64,000 bases of DNA from assembly GCA_036768485.1 (NCBI GenBank), contig JAVLUZ010000143.1, forward strand, positions 5,694,346 through 5,758,345, written 5' to 3'. The notes below the pieces were generated by a model, which did no database searches, had not been told where the DNA came from, and was given only the letters and a program-made list of their open reading frames with translations. Position 1 is the stretch's first letter. The number at the start of each line of letters is the position of its first letter. Shown piece after piece: positions 1-10,855 of the stretch. The stretch is from Mermis nigrescens (Eukaryota > Nematoda > Enoplea > Mermithida > Mermithidae). The position numbers and the translations under genes were made by a program.

Positions 1-45
1 CATCCCTACCCAGGCCCATGTGTAATAAGTATAATGGGTGCTAAC

Positions 46-190
46 CAAACATGGACGTGAGGTTTAGAGCCCCAGAATCCAGTAGACCTTAAAACCGATA
101 AACCCATAGGATTGGATATTTGCAAGTTTTTTAAGTCTTTGCCATTTTTAAAAGATCCAGACCCCAGAATTTGGTCGCTGTCCATGTATG
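46..190. mobile_element. Short hAT-like MITE
   Basis: A 145-bp element flanked by perfect 8-bp duplications GTGCTAAC at 38-45 and 191-198. Ends are CAAACATGGACGTG and the inverse of CATACATGGACAGC. It sits about 100 bp beyond the donor of the leftmost Sec24 exon and has no coding capacity. Confidence 0.75.
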
Positions 191-291
191 GTGCTAACCC
201 GGTTGATCCCCGGTTTCCTTCAGAAAAGTCACCCAGTGAATCAATAACCTTTTATAAGAACGTACTGGATTACAAACGCCTTTTTTAATAC

Positions 292-388
292 CTGTGCTAC
301 TTCTGACGCGCATTATTGCATCGAAAACTATTGGCCTTTCGATATTGTGTCTTAGATCGCTCAGAAATCTCTGGCCATCTACGTCGGG
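292..388 (-). CDS. Sec24CD: Sec24C/D exon (start of beta-sandwich region)
   Basis: Leftmost Sec24 exon in the window. It reads [12 protein letters not shown] near its start and [11 protein letters not shown] near its end, the conserved block that follows the trunk fold in Sec24C/D. The acceptor is a TTTTCAG at 389-391 and the donor is ACAG/GTATTA, so the exon enters in phase 0 and leaves in phase 1 (32 codons plus one base). The remaining C-terminal exons (helical and gelsolin-like domains) must lie left of position 1. Identity rests on family knowledge; boundaries rest on splice motifs and frame. Confidence 0.88.
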
Positions 389-686
389 CTGAAAAGTTAG
401 TACTATGTTCACTGCTAGATATATAGATACATATTTACGTTTCTTTATGAAATATTTCTGCAGCAAAAAATAAAAGACACTGCCATTTGAATTTTTAATC
501 AATATAAAATAATATTAAAGTTTCAACCAGATTGAAAATAAAAACGTTTATTAAGACAAATATAAGATACATATAGCAAGTCTTAAAGCAATGGCATCCC
601 CAATGCAATGCTTTGGATTTTAAAGGCACGATAACATATACGAACCAGTAGATGTATGCTTCATGAATATAACGCACAAATGTGTG

Positions 687-1074
687 CAGGGCCGTATTTG
701 ATGAAGGGCAAGGGCGATCGCCCCTTCCCTTGGCAGGAAAAGAATTTTGGAAGGTAAGATAATGCACGGAAAGATGGAAAAATCGCACGTATTTGTCGTC
801 AAATCTTCGAATTTTCGGCGCTTTGCGCCAGATGTGAAGTATCTTCCATAATTTTGGCTCAAGCGCGGCCGAAAAGTGACACATTTTATAGCGTTTTGAT
901 TACAAAAATTTTTTTGTATAAAAGTTCGAATTTTATGATCCTAATGGATAGAGCATGTTGAAAAACGTTGAAAACTGTCTTTTTTACGAGCTATCCCGAC
1001 GAATTTCCCGAGATATAGACCAATATATTTTTTAGTCCGCCCCACCCATTGGCCGGATTCTGGATACTGGCCTG
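687..1074. mobile_element. hAT-like MITE, CAGGGCCGTAT family, copy 1
   Basis: A 388-bp element with ends CAGGGCCGTATTTG and an inverse CAGGCCAGTATCC; flanks AATGTGTG and TATGTATG agree at 6 of 8 positions. It carries the GGCGCTTTGCGCC hairpin near 818-829 and a GATAGAGCATGTTGAAAAA segment. Related copies are at 12426-12775 and 25861-26225. Confidence 0.7.
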
Positions 1075-1578
1075 TATGTATGTACATATAACAAATTGCC
1101 CGCATGCATACGCTTATCAGAATATGCAAAAGCTTTCCAAATGCACGACAAAACTACGGACATATTACGTAGAATTTAGGAGAAACGTTGTATAATATGC
1201 ATTATCTGATTCATGTTTGGATGACAGACTGTTAGAAGGTTTCATATAGCTGCTGGTCCGGCTAATACAATTCATAATATATCTTACTAGCTAAAAGACA
1301 GTTTGCCTCCTACGGAAGCACATCTTACGAATTTTAATATGTATAAACGTATAAGAGTTTTGTAAATATATGACTTTCTGCCTGAAAAATCTGAAACGCT
1401 TGAATCAGCAAAGTATTCAGCTTAGAAATACCTAAGTTCCTAGTAGTACTACATATGTAGTTTGACGTGACATCACAAGTCATTAAGGATATCCGTCAAT
1501 CTGCAAAGGGAAGCGTAAAGCTCGCTATACAAAAATAATAAAAAATATTTTGATTAAAATGACTGTAATGGCATAAAA

Positions 1579-2080
1579 AGGGTGGCGAATAAAAAAAGCT
1601 ACGCCCTGATCTTATGTTATAATTTGGGCAATTACTGACATAGAATTATAAGACAAGTTGCATTAGATAGATAAAAAACCTGTTTTAAAAGCGTAAGAAT
1701 TTTGATCAGCTGTCAGCGGTTTGTGCGCTACGGCGATTTGATTGCACCTCACTTTGACATTGTACAAATGCCAGAGTTTACATTGTATCACATTACAAAA
1801 AGTATAGGTATACTTTTTGAGACAATCGTTATGCCGTCAAAAAATTAATTAGCACTTTGTTCATACCCAGAGTTGATACGCGTCCTAATAAGTGGAAAAC
1901 ATTCGAAATATCATCAAAAGAGGGAGCAAATTTATGGATGAATAATTGTTTTGAGGTTTAGAGAGTATAAAAGCAAGGTGTAAACAAATCACGGTAGCCC
2001 TCGATCCGTTGACATCTGTCCAAAATTTTTTAGACACTTTGAAAAAGACATTTTTATCTATCTAATGCAGCCGGTCTTAA
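1579..2080. mobile_element. Mariner-like MITE remnant
   Basis: Shares blocks with the better-preserved element at 8596-9159: a GGTGGCGAATAAAAAA-type end, a CAGCGGTTTGTGCGCTACGG block, a shared CACCTCA and the ATCATCAAAAG segment. Ends are too degraded to fix the borders. Confidence 0.35.
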
Positions 2081-2152
2081 AATTTTATGTTCATATTAGC
2101 CGGAGTCATGAACTTTTAAATGCTAAGTAAAAGCAGAAAGTTTGTTTATTAC

Positions 2153-2323
2153 CTGAAAATATTGATATTTGTAAAGCTGACCACCGGTCAATCCACACAT
2201 CGTTCCAATAGTCGCTACGTCAATATAAGAACTTGGGAATAAGAAGACGTCAACACAACAACCGACCGATACACAATCTTGTGCCAATTTGGTATAAAAA
2301 TCGTTTTGAGGCAGTAATACGGT
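2153..2323 (-). CDS. Sec24CD: Sec24C/D exon (trunk domain)
   Basis: This 57-codon exon is phase 0 at both ends, with acceptor TTGATTTAG and donor CAG/GTAATA. It encodes the trunk-domain strand-helix block with VGCCVDVFLFPSSYIDVAT and LTGGQLYKYQYFQ, closely matching the Sec24C/D segment with a double Cys and a Leu-Thr-Gly-Gly turn. The uninterrupted frame and perfect joining to the exons on both sides argue for a working gene. The intron upstream (to 7301) carries the Jockey-type LINE. Confidence 0.92.
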
Positions 2324-3507
2324 CTAAATCAAGAAATCAGATTTATTTTCTGAATATTACAGATTTATAAACATCAAAAAAATGATGTTTTTACGCTTAT
2401 CGATTTTTTGAGCCTAGGAAAAAATTTTAGAAAATTTTTGATTCCAACTTCCATGCAGTGCATGCATGCATTGCATAGCACTCAGTAATATAGCTGCGCC
2501 TGAGTTCAATCCTCTTTTATGACAGATTTAAGCTAAAAGAACAAAGCTCACTTCACTATAGAACTATTTAGTATTTTTACATTTTTTCTTATCGACATAA
2601 TTTCCAAATGGTATAGTACAAATTAATTTGAGAAACGCATACATATATTGTTTACGCATTCTTTTTCATCGCTTTTCAACGCATTTCAAGCTCCTTTTTA
2701 TTGATAAACACGGCTACACTCTGAGATGTTCGATTTATAGTAATTCCCCAACAAAAACAATGTCGGACGGAACTGGGGATTATGGATAAAAGCATGAAAA
2801 ATTTTAAAAAACATTCCTCAAGTACGGCCCTGTAGCTTTGATTCACACGAATAAAAAATGAATTCGACTTTTGTTATAGAAATATTGCTTTATCTGATGA
2901 AACGAATCAGATTACCAGTAACTTTTTTAGTAACTCAACGTGAGTAACTTTTTCTGAGATTAGGTATAAAACAAATACGAGTGCACAGCACGTGCAGGAG
3001 TGAACTCTATTTCCAAAAAATAAGAAAACTTTTACGGATGGCAAAATAGTGACAAACAGTAAAACTTTACTATTACTAAGACATATTTATACTATCCTTG
3101 ATGATTTGATGATAAATAAGCATGTCAATTAACCGACAAAATTCGAGCCCTTACCAATACCAAACATGATCTGGGGTTTTTTCAGCCCCCCACCCAAAAT
3201 TTTCTATCCCCCCAGAAATTTTTTCACCTCCCCGAATTCGCGATAATCCGAAAGTTCCCGAAAATTTCCTGAAAATTTGTAGAAAACATGCTTTTCTACG
3301 CCTTTTTAGCCATCATATATATGTATTTGCTCAAAAGTATAAAATTTTCGGCACTTCGCGCCATTATACTCCTGTTTTTAATATAGTCGTATTCTGTTCA
3401 ATTTATACGACTTTTTTGATTTTTTATCGAAATTTTATTTTTATGCTATAGAAAGATAGAGCATGTTGTTGTTGTAATTGCCGTGCATGTTGTCATCCAT
3501 CGATCGA

Positions 3508-4416
3508 TCAAAGGTCTAGAGAGGCCACTACTAATTGTGGCCCTTTCCATAAGTCACTGACACGGGCTTGTGTTGGTCGGGATGGACAGTTGAAGAGGTG
3601 TCGTGTATCTTCTGTTGCCGCCAAACAACGTGGGCAGGTGTCAGGTGTGAGGCCGCTGGAGTCGAGTTTGCTGCGCGTGGACGCCAGCATGTAACTGTAG
3701 CCACATCTAAGTTGGGCTAAGGTGGATCTTGTTTGGCGAGGTAGCAATTTCTCTTGTGGGGATATATTGGGAGGACGTCGGTTTATTAGTGGGTTGCGTT
3801 GAATGAAACGAAGGCGACAGGCCTGGATAGCATTCTGATGGAGCTTTTGCAGTTGTTGTTGCAGTGAAGCTGTTGAGGGTAAAGTTGTGAGGTGCCGTTT
3901 GACTCTGTCGTCCGAATACATTTTAAGAGTGTTTTTCAGCCGAAAGTTCCGTTGCCGCCGTGTAGGTGGTCCAGGACAACCAAAAAGTTGCCTGCACGGA
4001 TGTTGGTTGTGGAGGCAAGATGCATAAAATTGGTCTGTCAAAAGTCGATTGTGGACTTGGACCGTCAGCATACGTGTTTCGCTGTGTAGATGGTCAATTG
4101 GCGACATTTGAAGGCAGCCGGTAATAGTTCTAAGTGCGGTGTTCTGGCAGATTTGGAGTTTGGCAAGATTTGAGGATGTTAGTGTTGGAGTCCAAACTGG
4201 TGCCGCATAATTAAGAACCGATCTACAGATCGCCTTATAAGTGAGGAGCAATGTTTCTTTGTTAGAGCCCCATGATCGGCCAGCTAAAGCTTTGATGATG
4301 TTGTTTCGTTTCTGAATACGAGATTTCAGAGCTTCAACATGTTGTTTGAAACAAAGACTTGGGTCAGAAGAGAGCCCCAAGAATTTTAGGGTTCTTAACG
4401 GTTTGAAGTCGAGCAT
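3508..4416 (-). pseudogene. Jockey LINE: C-terminal RT region
   Basis: A 302-codon open frame with FLGLSSDPSLCFKQHVEAL, KALAGRSWGSNKETLLLTYK, VLNYAAPVWTP and ALRTITGCLQM, the thumb and C-terminal region shared by Jockey-type elements. A CPRCLAATEDTRHLFNC end suggests a C-terminal zinc knuckle. The upstream link is frameshifted near 4370-4420. Confidence 0.85.
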
Positions 4417-4589
4417 TATTAATAAAAATGTTTAGTTCCAGCGAGTGTTGGCGTGTCTCGGGAGTAAACAACGTACAAGTAGATTTTTCCGTCGAGATTG
4501 TGAGGTGGCGCTGCTGAAAAAATGAGGAAATGTCTGTCAGATAGTTGTTCATGTTTGTTTCCATTGCTTTCACATTCGAGTCGCTGGTG

Positions 4590-5197
4590 AAGATGGTAAT
4601 GTCGTCAGCGTATGATACGATATGAATGTGTGGTAAGGTGGCAATGGAAGCTCACGAATGTAAGCATTAAAAGAGCTGGTGAGATCACTGAACCTTGAGC
4701 ACACCCATTCTGGTGATGGCATAACTTGACGATGAGTTTCTAAACTGACATTTGGCTTCTCTTCCGCGCAAATATGCCACCAGCCAGCGACAAGTCCAAC
4801 CAGGCATCGTGGAGTCCGCCAAGATCTTGATTAACGTCGTGTGGTCAACTGAGTCAAATGCTTTACTGAGGTCTAGAACTATAGCAATAGTTCTCTTAGC
4901 TGGTTTAGAGCAGTTGAATCTTAGCATCTTGCTGTGGACAAGTTAAGCAGGAGCAGATGTAGTTGAGTGACGTGGTCGGAAACCCATGCTGATGGGCCTG
5001 CAGGTGGAAAGGTGTTCCACGATTATTGGAAGCAATAAGCGTTCCATAATCTTGCTGCTGGGCATAGGATTGAGATGGGGCGGTAGAGGAGGCTGTGTTT
5101 GGTTCTTTGCTGGTTTGGGAAGTGCGATGATGGTGGAGCGTTTCCAAATAACAGGTAAAGTAGCCGTTGATGCAGATAGGTTCAATAAGTCAGTCAA
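4590..5197 (-). pseudogene. Jockey LINE: reverse transcriptase core, frameshifted
   Basis: Three frames together give the RT core: IIALPKP with KIMERLLLPII (5197-4943), the catalytic-A segment VLDLSKAFDSVDH (4927-4685), and YADDIT near 4600-4613, the catalytic box. A shift near 4900-4945 and another near 4690 separate them. Confidence 0.8.
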
Positions 5198-5886
5198 CGT
5201 TTGGAGGCCACAGAGGGCCCAAATGCTTCAAGAATGGCATGGCAATGCCATCTGGACCAAAGCTCTTGAGTTTTTGGCTGAGGTGATAGCTAATTTCACC
5301 TCGTTGATGGTGAAGAGCACTTGTTGTAATTGTTTGCTATGTACATGACGGATGATACGGCGTGTAGTAGTAGAAGAAGAATGTTGTCGAACTGCCGTAA
5401 ATTGTTTAAGAGCTTTGTGGCGATTTTTCGATTATTAGTTTCTTCACCACTATCAAAACGAATAGGTACATTGTCAATTGCTCGACTTTTCCATCACAAT
5501 GATTTTACCGTTGCCCAAAGATGTTTTACGTTAGATGAGCGATGGTCTAGCGAATTGACAAAATCGTGCCATTTTCGCATTTTTCTTGATCCATTCTTTG
5601 ACAATAATTTCGTTTATAATAGCAATTCTAGCAGAAGGATGGATTAACTGCTCTGATCGAGTCACGTTCTTTAATGAGTCCTGAATGGGTCTGATAAAGA
5701 TGGGTTGTAAAGTTTACGACGACCATAAGGTATCGACTTCTTAGCAGCAGCGATTATCGCACGTCAGGTGTAAGTTCTCTTTCATGGACAGACGAATGAG
5801 CATTAAGTCGCGATGACAGGAGAATTTGCTCAGTAATGTCCGCGAAAAGTTTCCAATCAGCCTTGCTGAAGTTTACATATGTTCTT

Positions 5887-6369
5887 TTAGCCGATGTAAC
5901 ATACTCCATGGAGAAGTCGATTTGACCAAATTGGTAGATGGTCTGATGCGAGGGTAATTTCTGTGCTCCATTGTAAGGATGATGCTAGATTAGAAGATGC
6001 AAGCGAAATGTCCGGAGACGTTGGACGCTGTACGTTTGTTGATGGGAGACGAGTAACGCATTTTTCATTTAAAGGGAGCAGGTCGGATTGATCAATTAGA
6101 TCAGCAATTATATTGCCACGGTTGCTCATTGATCGTCGGGAGTGCCATAGGTTGTGATGGGCGTTGAAATCGCCCAATATAATGATGTTATCCTTGTTGA
6201 AAATATCTGTAAGTGGCGGACTGTATCCGGTAGGGCAGCTGGATGTAGGCGGGATATAGATGTTGACTAAGGTGAAAACACCAGCAGGAAAAAGTAAGTG
6301 AAATGGCGGCACATTCCATAACGTTGTCTTTACAAGAAGTAGGTAGCTCAACGCTTTTGGTGAGAACAT
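5887..6369 (-). pseudogene. Jockey LINE: endonuclease C-half
   Basis: Contains GDFNAHHNLWHS and a later SDHLPIW, the conserved Asn/Asp and Ser-Asp-His motifs of AP-like endonucleases of non-LTR elements. It ends at a stop at 5887, after which the linker to the reverse transcriptase (about 5200-5880) is open only in broken pieces. Confidence 0.8.
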
Positions 6370-6946
6370 CTTCTCGTATTAGAAACGCTAAGCCGCCACC
6401 AATCGTAGTGGAGTTGCGATCAAAACGAATCAGACGATAACCATATGTTTTAGGATCCTTCGTTTTTGCGGAGAGTTTGGTTTCTTGAAGCAGTGCGATG
6501 GCAATATCATGCTTATTGAGAAAGTCCATTAGCTCGGAGAGTTTGTTTTTGATGCCATTGATATTAAATTGCAAAATATTCAGTGGACGTTTTTGGTTAG
6601 GTTGAGGTATTATCACGCACTTAGGGCAGCAGTAGTTGTTCTTGTTGTAGTCGCGAATGTTCCTCAGACCACTACAGCTTATATTGCTGTGAATCCACAA
6701 GTTGCAATTGGAGCAACAAACAGAGCTATAATAAGCATTCTTTCCACAAGAGCCGCAGGAAAGCGGTTCACATGAGTAGGTCCTGGATTTGATTCGACAC
6801 CAGCACGTAGTAGCAGTAAACGGAGCAGCATGGCTGGTGCGTGCTGCTCCGCATATAAAACCCAAATCGATCGATGGATTTCTCCATGTGCGGAGAGGTT
6901 GTACATCGTTTGATCCAACTGTAGATATTGAAGTTGGGACAGGCAC
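6188..6946 (-). pseudogene. Jockey LINE: PHD finger and endonuclease N-half
   Basis: The frame carries a Cys-rich finger (SCGSCGKNAYYSSVCCSNC, then WIHSNISCSGL and CPKC) of the PHD class. It is followed by the endonuclease start LNILQFNINGIKNK, the LLQETKL motif and GGGLAFLIRED, typical of Jockey-type AP endonucleases. A different frame at 6679-6948 encodes the peptide with a 2A-like motif just upstream of the finger. The endonuclease continues, shifted, at 5887-6369. Confidence 0.82.
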
Positions 6947-7300
6947 ACTTGCGTAGATCGTAGTTGATCGACGACGAAAGCGACGTAATTCGTGCCCAGA
7001 GATAGAGCATCGTCAGAAAGGCCGGAAAACGATGTTTCTGACGCGTACTTATCATTTTCGGGCCCAAAAACACTTTATAATTTCACTACCAGAATTCCCC
7101 TACTGTGCATGTCTGGCCCTTACCCGTCCTTAATTTTGTTAAGGTATGCTCCATGTTATATGCAACATTAAGTAGCACACCACAGTAAAGTTTAAAGGTA
7201 GACGAATTTAAATTTCATCGCAAGAACTATAGTTTATCACGATTTTTTATTATTTTAAGCAAAAACTGTCTCGGAGAGGTAATTAAATCATAGAACTTAC

Positions 7301-7417
7301 TTTCTCTTTATCTGTCCCGATAATCTGCTTATCGTCACGATTCTTCAACTTTCCCGGCGCATCAAAGGTGGGTAACGATGAATGGAAAATGAAAAGCTTG
7401 CCAGCCCTGTCGGCAGC
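7301..7417 (-). CDS. Sec24CD: Sec24C/D exon (trunk domain)
   Basis: Thirty-nine codons, phase 0 at both ends, containing [18 protein letters not shown] and [15 protein letters not shown], the signature trunk segment of Sec24C/D. The donor is the strong AAA/GTAAGT. The acceptor appears to be AAAG/GCT, an uncommon A before AG. No other AG gives the conserved joint with the upstream exon ending in DALK, so this gene seems to tolerate AAG acceptors. Confidence 0.93.
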
Positions 7418-8117
7418 CTTTGTTATAAAATGTTTTATAAGTATCAAGTAATAGAAACTGAAGAAAAGCACATACAAACTCCTGCATTATCTTTAAGTCA
7501 GAGATTTGCATAGATGAAATCCTAATTTCGATTTTATTCGTAATAATTGATTTTAATGAACAATTTGAAGCTTCCTTCAACAATTTAACGTAGCAACACG
7601 GAATATCAGGGACAGAAGCTAAGCCGTCAGCCAACACGGCTATTCGGGATGGTTTTGGGGTTAATTGTCTCTTTCTAGAAAAACAATCTTTCAATTCTGT
7701 GCGAACTTGCAGTAAAAAGTGGAGCTCTGGATTCTTGTTTATGTTAACAAATAGGAATGTGGATCGTAGGTAATGCTTGGAAGCTGATTTGTCATTTTCC
7801 TCTACTAATTTAAGCCAAAAACATTAAAATGGTTTCTGGTGAATGCGACTATCAGGTGTATTTATATATGTGTAGGTACAAACATATATACATTAGCCCA
7901 ACACCGATTTTAATCAAAATTTTTACCCTTTATTTATTCTCAAACAAGAAAAAATTGATGTTAGGTGTTCGCATACTGAAAAATGTTAATTTACAACTTT
8001 TAATAAAAATGTGAGGATTGAAGATTTATACTAGAAGACATTATGTTAAAGATCCAGATATATGTAAGAGAGAAGCATGTACATAAGATGCAAAAATATA
8101 GCCAGCTTACCTATCGA

Positions 8118-8560
8118 CAGTATTTTTCTGTACAAGGTTCTTTGTACATGTACAAAGATGGTTCCCAAAAGCTTTTGTACATTTTGTACATAAATTTTTG
8201 TGTACTAAAATATGGTACAATAGCGCTTTCAGTGCAGTAAAACAAGGTTTTTCGACCTTTAGTAGTGTATTTTAGCTAATTACTTGGTTTCTGACGAGAA
8301 AAATACTGAAAATTGTCAAAAAAAAACGGCGCGAAGGCCGAAAAATTTGGCATTTTCGCCTGTCTAAATGCAATTTCTGCCATTATAAAGATATAAAGAA
8401 CACACAATTACTCATTTCGGCGCGAAGCGTCGAAAAATTCTGGGCATTTTATACTTTTTGCATTTTTTGCCTTCCCAAAAATCTTTGATACATGTACAAA
8501 GACGGTCCTGAAAAGTTTTTGTACATCGGGAAAAATCTTTGCCGAATACAAAAAACCTTG
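8118..8560. mobile_element. hAT-like MITE, G family (GTACA-rich), copy a
   Basis: A 443-bp element with perfect 8-bp duplications CCTATCGA (8110-8117 and 8561-8568). Ends are CAGTATTTTTCTGTACAAGG and an inverse CAAGGTTTTTTGTATTCGGC. TTTGTACATGTACAAAGA palindromes lie close to the 5' end (near 8141) and the 3' end (near 8490). Two GGCGCGAAG hairpins occur at 8327-8340 and 8419-8432. Noncoding. Confidence 0.82.
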
Positions 8561-8595
8561 CCTATCGATCGTATAACTTCAATTTCCTGCACGTA

Positions 8596-9159
8596 CAGGG
8601 TGGGCCAAAAAAGGCTACAACCCGAAATTACATAATAAGTTGAGTTAATGTGAAAAGAAAACATTGAAAAAGTTTCATTACATGAATTAAAAAGTCCTTG
8701 ATCGATTTTGGCCAACAGCCAGCGAATCGTGCGCAATGGCGATTTGTTTACACCTCATTTAGGTATTGTTTAAACCCAATAGTTTTTGCATTATTTCATT
8801 ACTGAGTATTTAGTTATGCTTTTTCGACCATATCTCTAGTCAAAAAATTATTATAACATTGGTTGAATAGCGAAGTGGATCCTCCTTCCTACCAGATGCA
8901 AAAACTGCAAAATATCATCAAAAGTGTGGGCAGATTAACGAAAGAACCGAACAAGCTTCCGGGGTTTAAAGCTTATCTAATTAGGGTGAAAACAAATCGT
9001 TTTATCGCCCGAAGCGCTGGCGGATGGCCACGGTTGTTTGAAAAATTAAACAAGAACATTTTCATCTATCCAACGAAAGTGGACTTAGAATTTTTGTATC
9101 AAAATTTGCTGAAATTATGATATAAAATATTGGGAAGTAGCCTTTTTTGGCCCACTCTG
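8596..9159. mobile_element. Mariner-like MITE
   Basis: A 564-bp element with 23-bp terminal inverted repeats differing at one base; the outer part reads CAGGGTGGGCCAAAAAAGGC. The left flank ends in TA, the right flank starts TT, so the TA target duplication is probably mutated. The plus-strand open frame at 8863-9120 matches no transposase I recognise. Confidence 0.65.
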
Positions 9160-9313
9160 TTCATACAACATAATCCAAAGCTTAAACATACATACCTACC
9201 TAATCTTGTATCTCAATCTTTATCAACCATTCTTATAATTTCATAGAAACTTAAGGAAATACCCGCAGTAACCGATATACTGCAAAGTTATATAGCTTTT
9301 CATTCGTGCGTAC

Positions 9314-9407
9314 TTTCAAAGCATCCATTCCAGCTTGAACAGCTGGACCTAAAATGACTTCGGTGATTTTGGACTCTGAAAACATCGACGGTATTTGAGC
9401 CAGCAGT
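9314..9407 (-). CDS. Sec24CD: Sec24C/D exon (trunk domain)
   Basis: Reads LLAQIPSMFSESKITE then VILGPAVQAGMDALK. This is the Sec24 trunk segment that lies between the FVPxxDGFLV strand and the AGKLFxFH strand. It enters in phase 2 (one base completes a Leu codon) and ends in phase 0 at AAA/GTACGC. The acceptor is ATATTTAG. It lies only 67 bases from the next upstream exon, a short intron for this gene. Confidence 0.92.
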
Positions 9408-9474
9408 CTAAATATATGAACAGAAAACCAAAAGAGTGCATAAAATCTAGCAAAGAATTCGCTTAAAGCCTTAC

Positions 9475-9603
9475 AAATCAATGGCTGCCTCAGCTTCGTG
9501 AGCATCTACAAGGAATCCGTCTACAATAGGAACAAATGTATCTTGAACATCACTAATGATTAACATTTTCGGCTGACCCAGAGAGCTTTTCAAATACATT
9601 GAA
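9475..9603 (-). CDS. Sec24CD: Sec24C/D exon (trunk domain), 5' edge uncertain
   Basis: Encodes LKSSLGQPKMLIISDVQ and FVPIVDGFLVDAHEAEAAID, the conserved Sec24 trunk core. The donor is GATTT/GTAAGG (phase 2). The best acceptor by its pyrimidine tract is CTCTTCAG ending at 9604, but its phase does not match the phase-0 donor of exon 10777-10855. A weaker acceptor, TATGTAG, would start the exon at 9623 and keep the frame at the cost of about twelve extra residues. The conserved part is certain; the 5' edge is not. Confidence 0.85.
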
Positions 9604-10776
9604 CTGAAGAGATGAAAAGTATACTACATAGCTTAAAGAATAAATTAAGCATGGAGTAATAAATTAAGCCTGTCTGTACTTTAAAGTCGAAACAATATTA
9701 AGCAAGATTTAAAAATCCCATATACGCTAAGTCAGTCGGAAATGGACGTTTTGTTTTAATTTGTAAGCTGAAAGCAAGCATTGTTGAAAAGACATTCGTT
9801 TTAAATATAGTTTTCATATTTCGGTTTAGCATTTTTCCCTTTTACCACTCTGAAACAATCTATAGATACTGGAGATTTCGTGCGTATGTCTACAAAAGAC
9901 GTAATAAGAAGCTAACAACAAGTAATCGTACTACAAAAACAAGCTGAATTAAAGAACACCAAAACAAAGGATATAAGAGGCAATCGCCCGCTTCGGTCAA
10001 AATAATTTCTTGGAAAGATAAGATAATGAATGCACAGATACATACATATATCTGTTCAGCTTTTCTGATTAATGGGAATTTTTCGCCAGGTCCTTTCATA
10101 CTTGTCGTAGCAAGGCTATTTCTCAGCGGCAAGTGTAAGCGATTCAGAATAATTTTTCTAATAAATTTCCAATTTTTAAAATCCTCAAATTTTCAATTTT
10201 TTAGGTGTTTCGCGTCGCGCCATGTCAATAACTGATAAACGAGTATATGAACAAGTTTCAAAAGGATCCATAGCTCCGTTCACACAATCCTAAAAATTTC
10301 GAACTTTTTTGCGCCTTTCATCGACCTTCTATGAGCACCAACTTTTGAAGTCTATGATTTCGACACATAATACTATACTCGTGTCTTAAGTAGGTAATCA
10401 TAAAAAATGCTCTAAAATAGTATGTTTTTAGTCTTAATGAATAAAGCGCAATCAGATACGTCGAAAAAATGTACTTTACTTTGAGACCAACGAATATTTT
10501 GTCAAAGCTTTTTAGGTATATCAATTTAATTTTTCAAGTTTTTAACGTTCTTTTGTATTCTTGAATGTTTTAGCAAAAAAAACGTCGCTAAATTAAGACC
10601 ACCCCGTCCCCTCCTGTGCACATTTCTGAATTAAGTAGGTACACAACAAACGAATTAGTGCAAGTCCTCTATAATCCGATAGATATAATAAAAATACATA
10701 TGAAGCCGTAAAAAGTAAAAAAATGATGACTTTGATTTTTGCAATATGTGAATTGTCATTATCGATGGTAAATTAC
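9604..10776. other. Sec24 intron, 1.2 kb
   Basis: AT-rich. Parts near 9960-10330 look like old repeat (for example AGATAATGAATGCACAGATA and a degenerate hairpin near 10210), but no termini could be found. Confidence 0.45.
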
Positions 10777-10855
10777 TTTCAAACTGTAGAAATGAACACT
10801 TTGATCATACGTGGCGAATCCGACTTTAATTTCTGATCTTTCGGCATTCGGTTCC
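10777..10855 (-). CDS. Sec24CD: Sec24C/D exon (trunk domain)
   Basis: Twenty-six codons plus one entering base: EPNAERSEIKVGFATYDQSV then HFYSLK. This matches the Sec24C/D strand usually written as VGFVTYNKxxHFYNVK. The acceptor TTTTGTAG and the phase-2 join to exon 12242-12366 are clean. The donor AAA/GTAATT is phase 0, which does not fit the preferred acceptor of the next exon. Confidence 0.85.

Larger units (their letters stand above)
389..2152. other. Sec24 intron, 1.8 kb
   Basis: Contains a MITE (687-1074) and a mariner-like remnant (about 1579-2080). The rest (1083-1570) is AT-rich with no coding signal that I can support. Confidence 0.6.
3465..6999 (-). mobile_element. Jockey-superfamily LINE, nearly full length, inactive
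   Basis: About 3.5 kb bordered by an exact 11-bp target duplication AGATAGAGCAT (3454-3464 and 7000-7010). On the minus strand it reads: 2A-like peptide, PHD-type zinc finger, endonuclease, reverse transcriptase, C-terminal region, and a short CAA-repeat 3' tail (3465-3475). Frameshifts break the ORF at least near 6770, 6200-6370, 4900 and 4400-4570, so it is dead. It lies in the Sec24 intron in the same orientation as the gene. Confidence 0.85.
3155..7115. mobile_element. MITE split by a LINE insertion
   Basis: Flanked by perfect 8-bp repeats GCCCTTAC (3147-3154 and 7116-7123). Outer parts hold the C-rich subterminal stretch (about 3180-3230), the GGCACTTCGCGCC hairpin (3350-3362) and an inverse end CAGACATGCACAG. 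The Jockey-type LINE at 3465-6999 lies inside it. Without the LINE the element would be about 415 bp. Confidence 0.65.
7418..9313. other. Sec24 intron, 1.9 kb
   Basis: Holds a G-family hAT-like MITE (8118-8560) and a mariner-like MITE (8596-9159). A minus-strand open stretch near 7560-7694 has no recognisable match and no splice support. The rest is AT-rich and unassigned. Confidence 0.6.

Noticed and set aside
7560..7700. Minus-strand open stretch with RIAVLADGLASVPDIPCCYV
   Set aside because: No family match I recognise, no splice support, and the flanking Sec24 exons already join without it.
8863..9120. 85-codon plus-strand open frame inside the mariner-like MITE
   Set aside because: No transposase motifs; it lies inside a short noncoding element and the related copy at 1.6-2.1 kb is not open.
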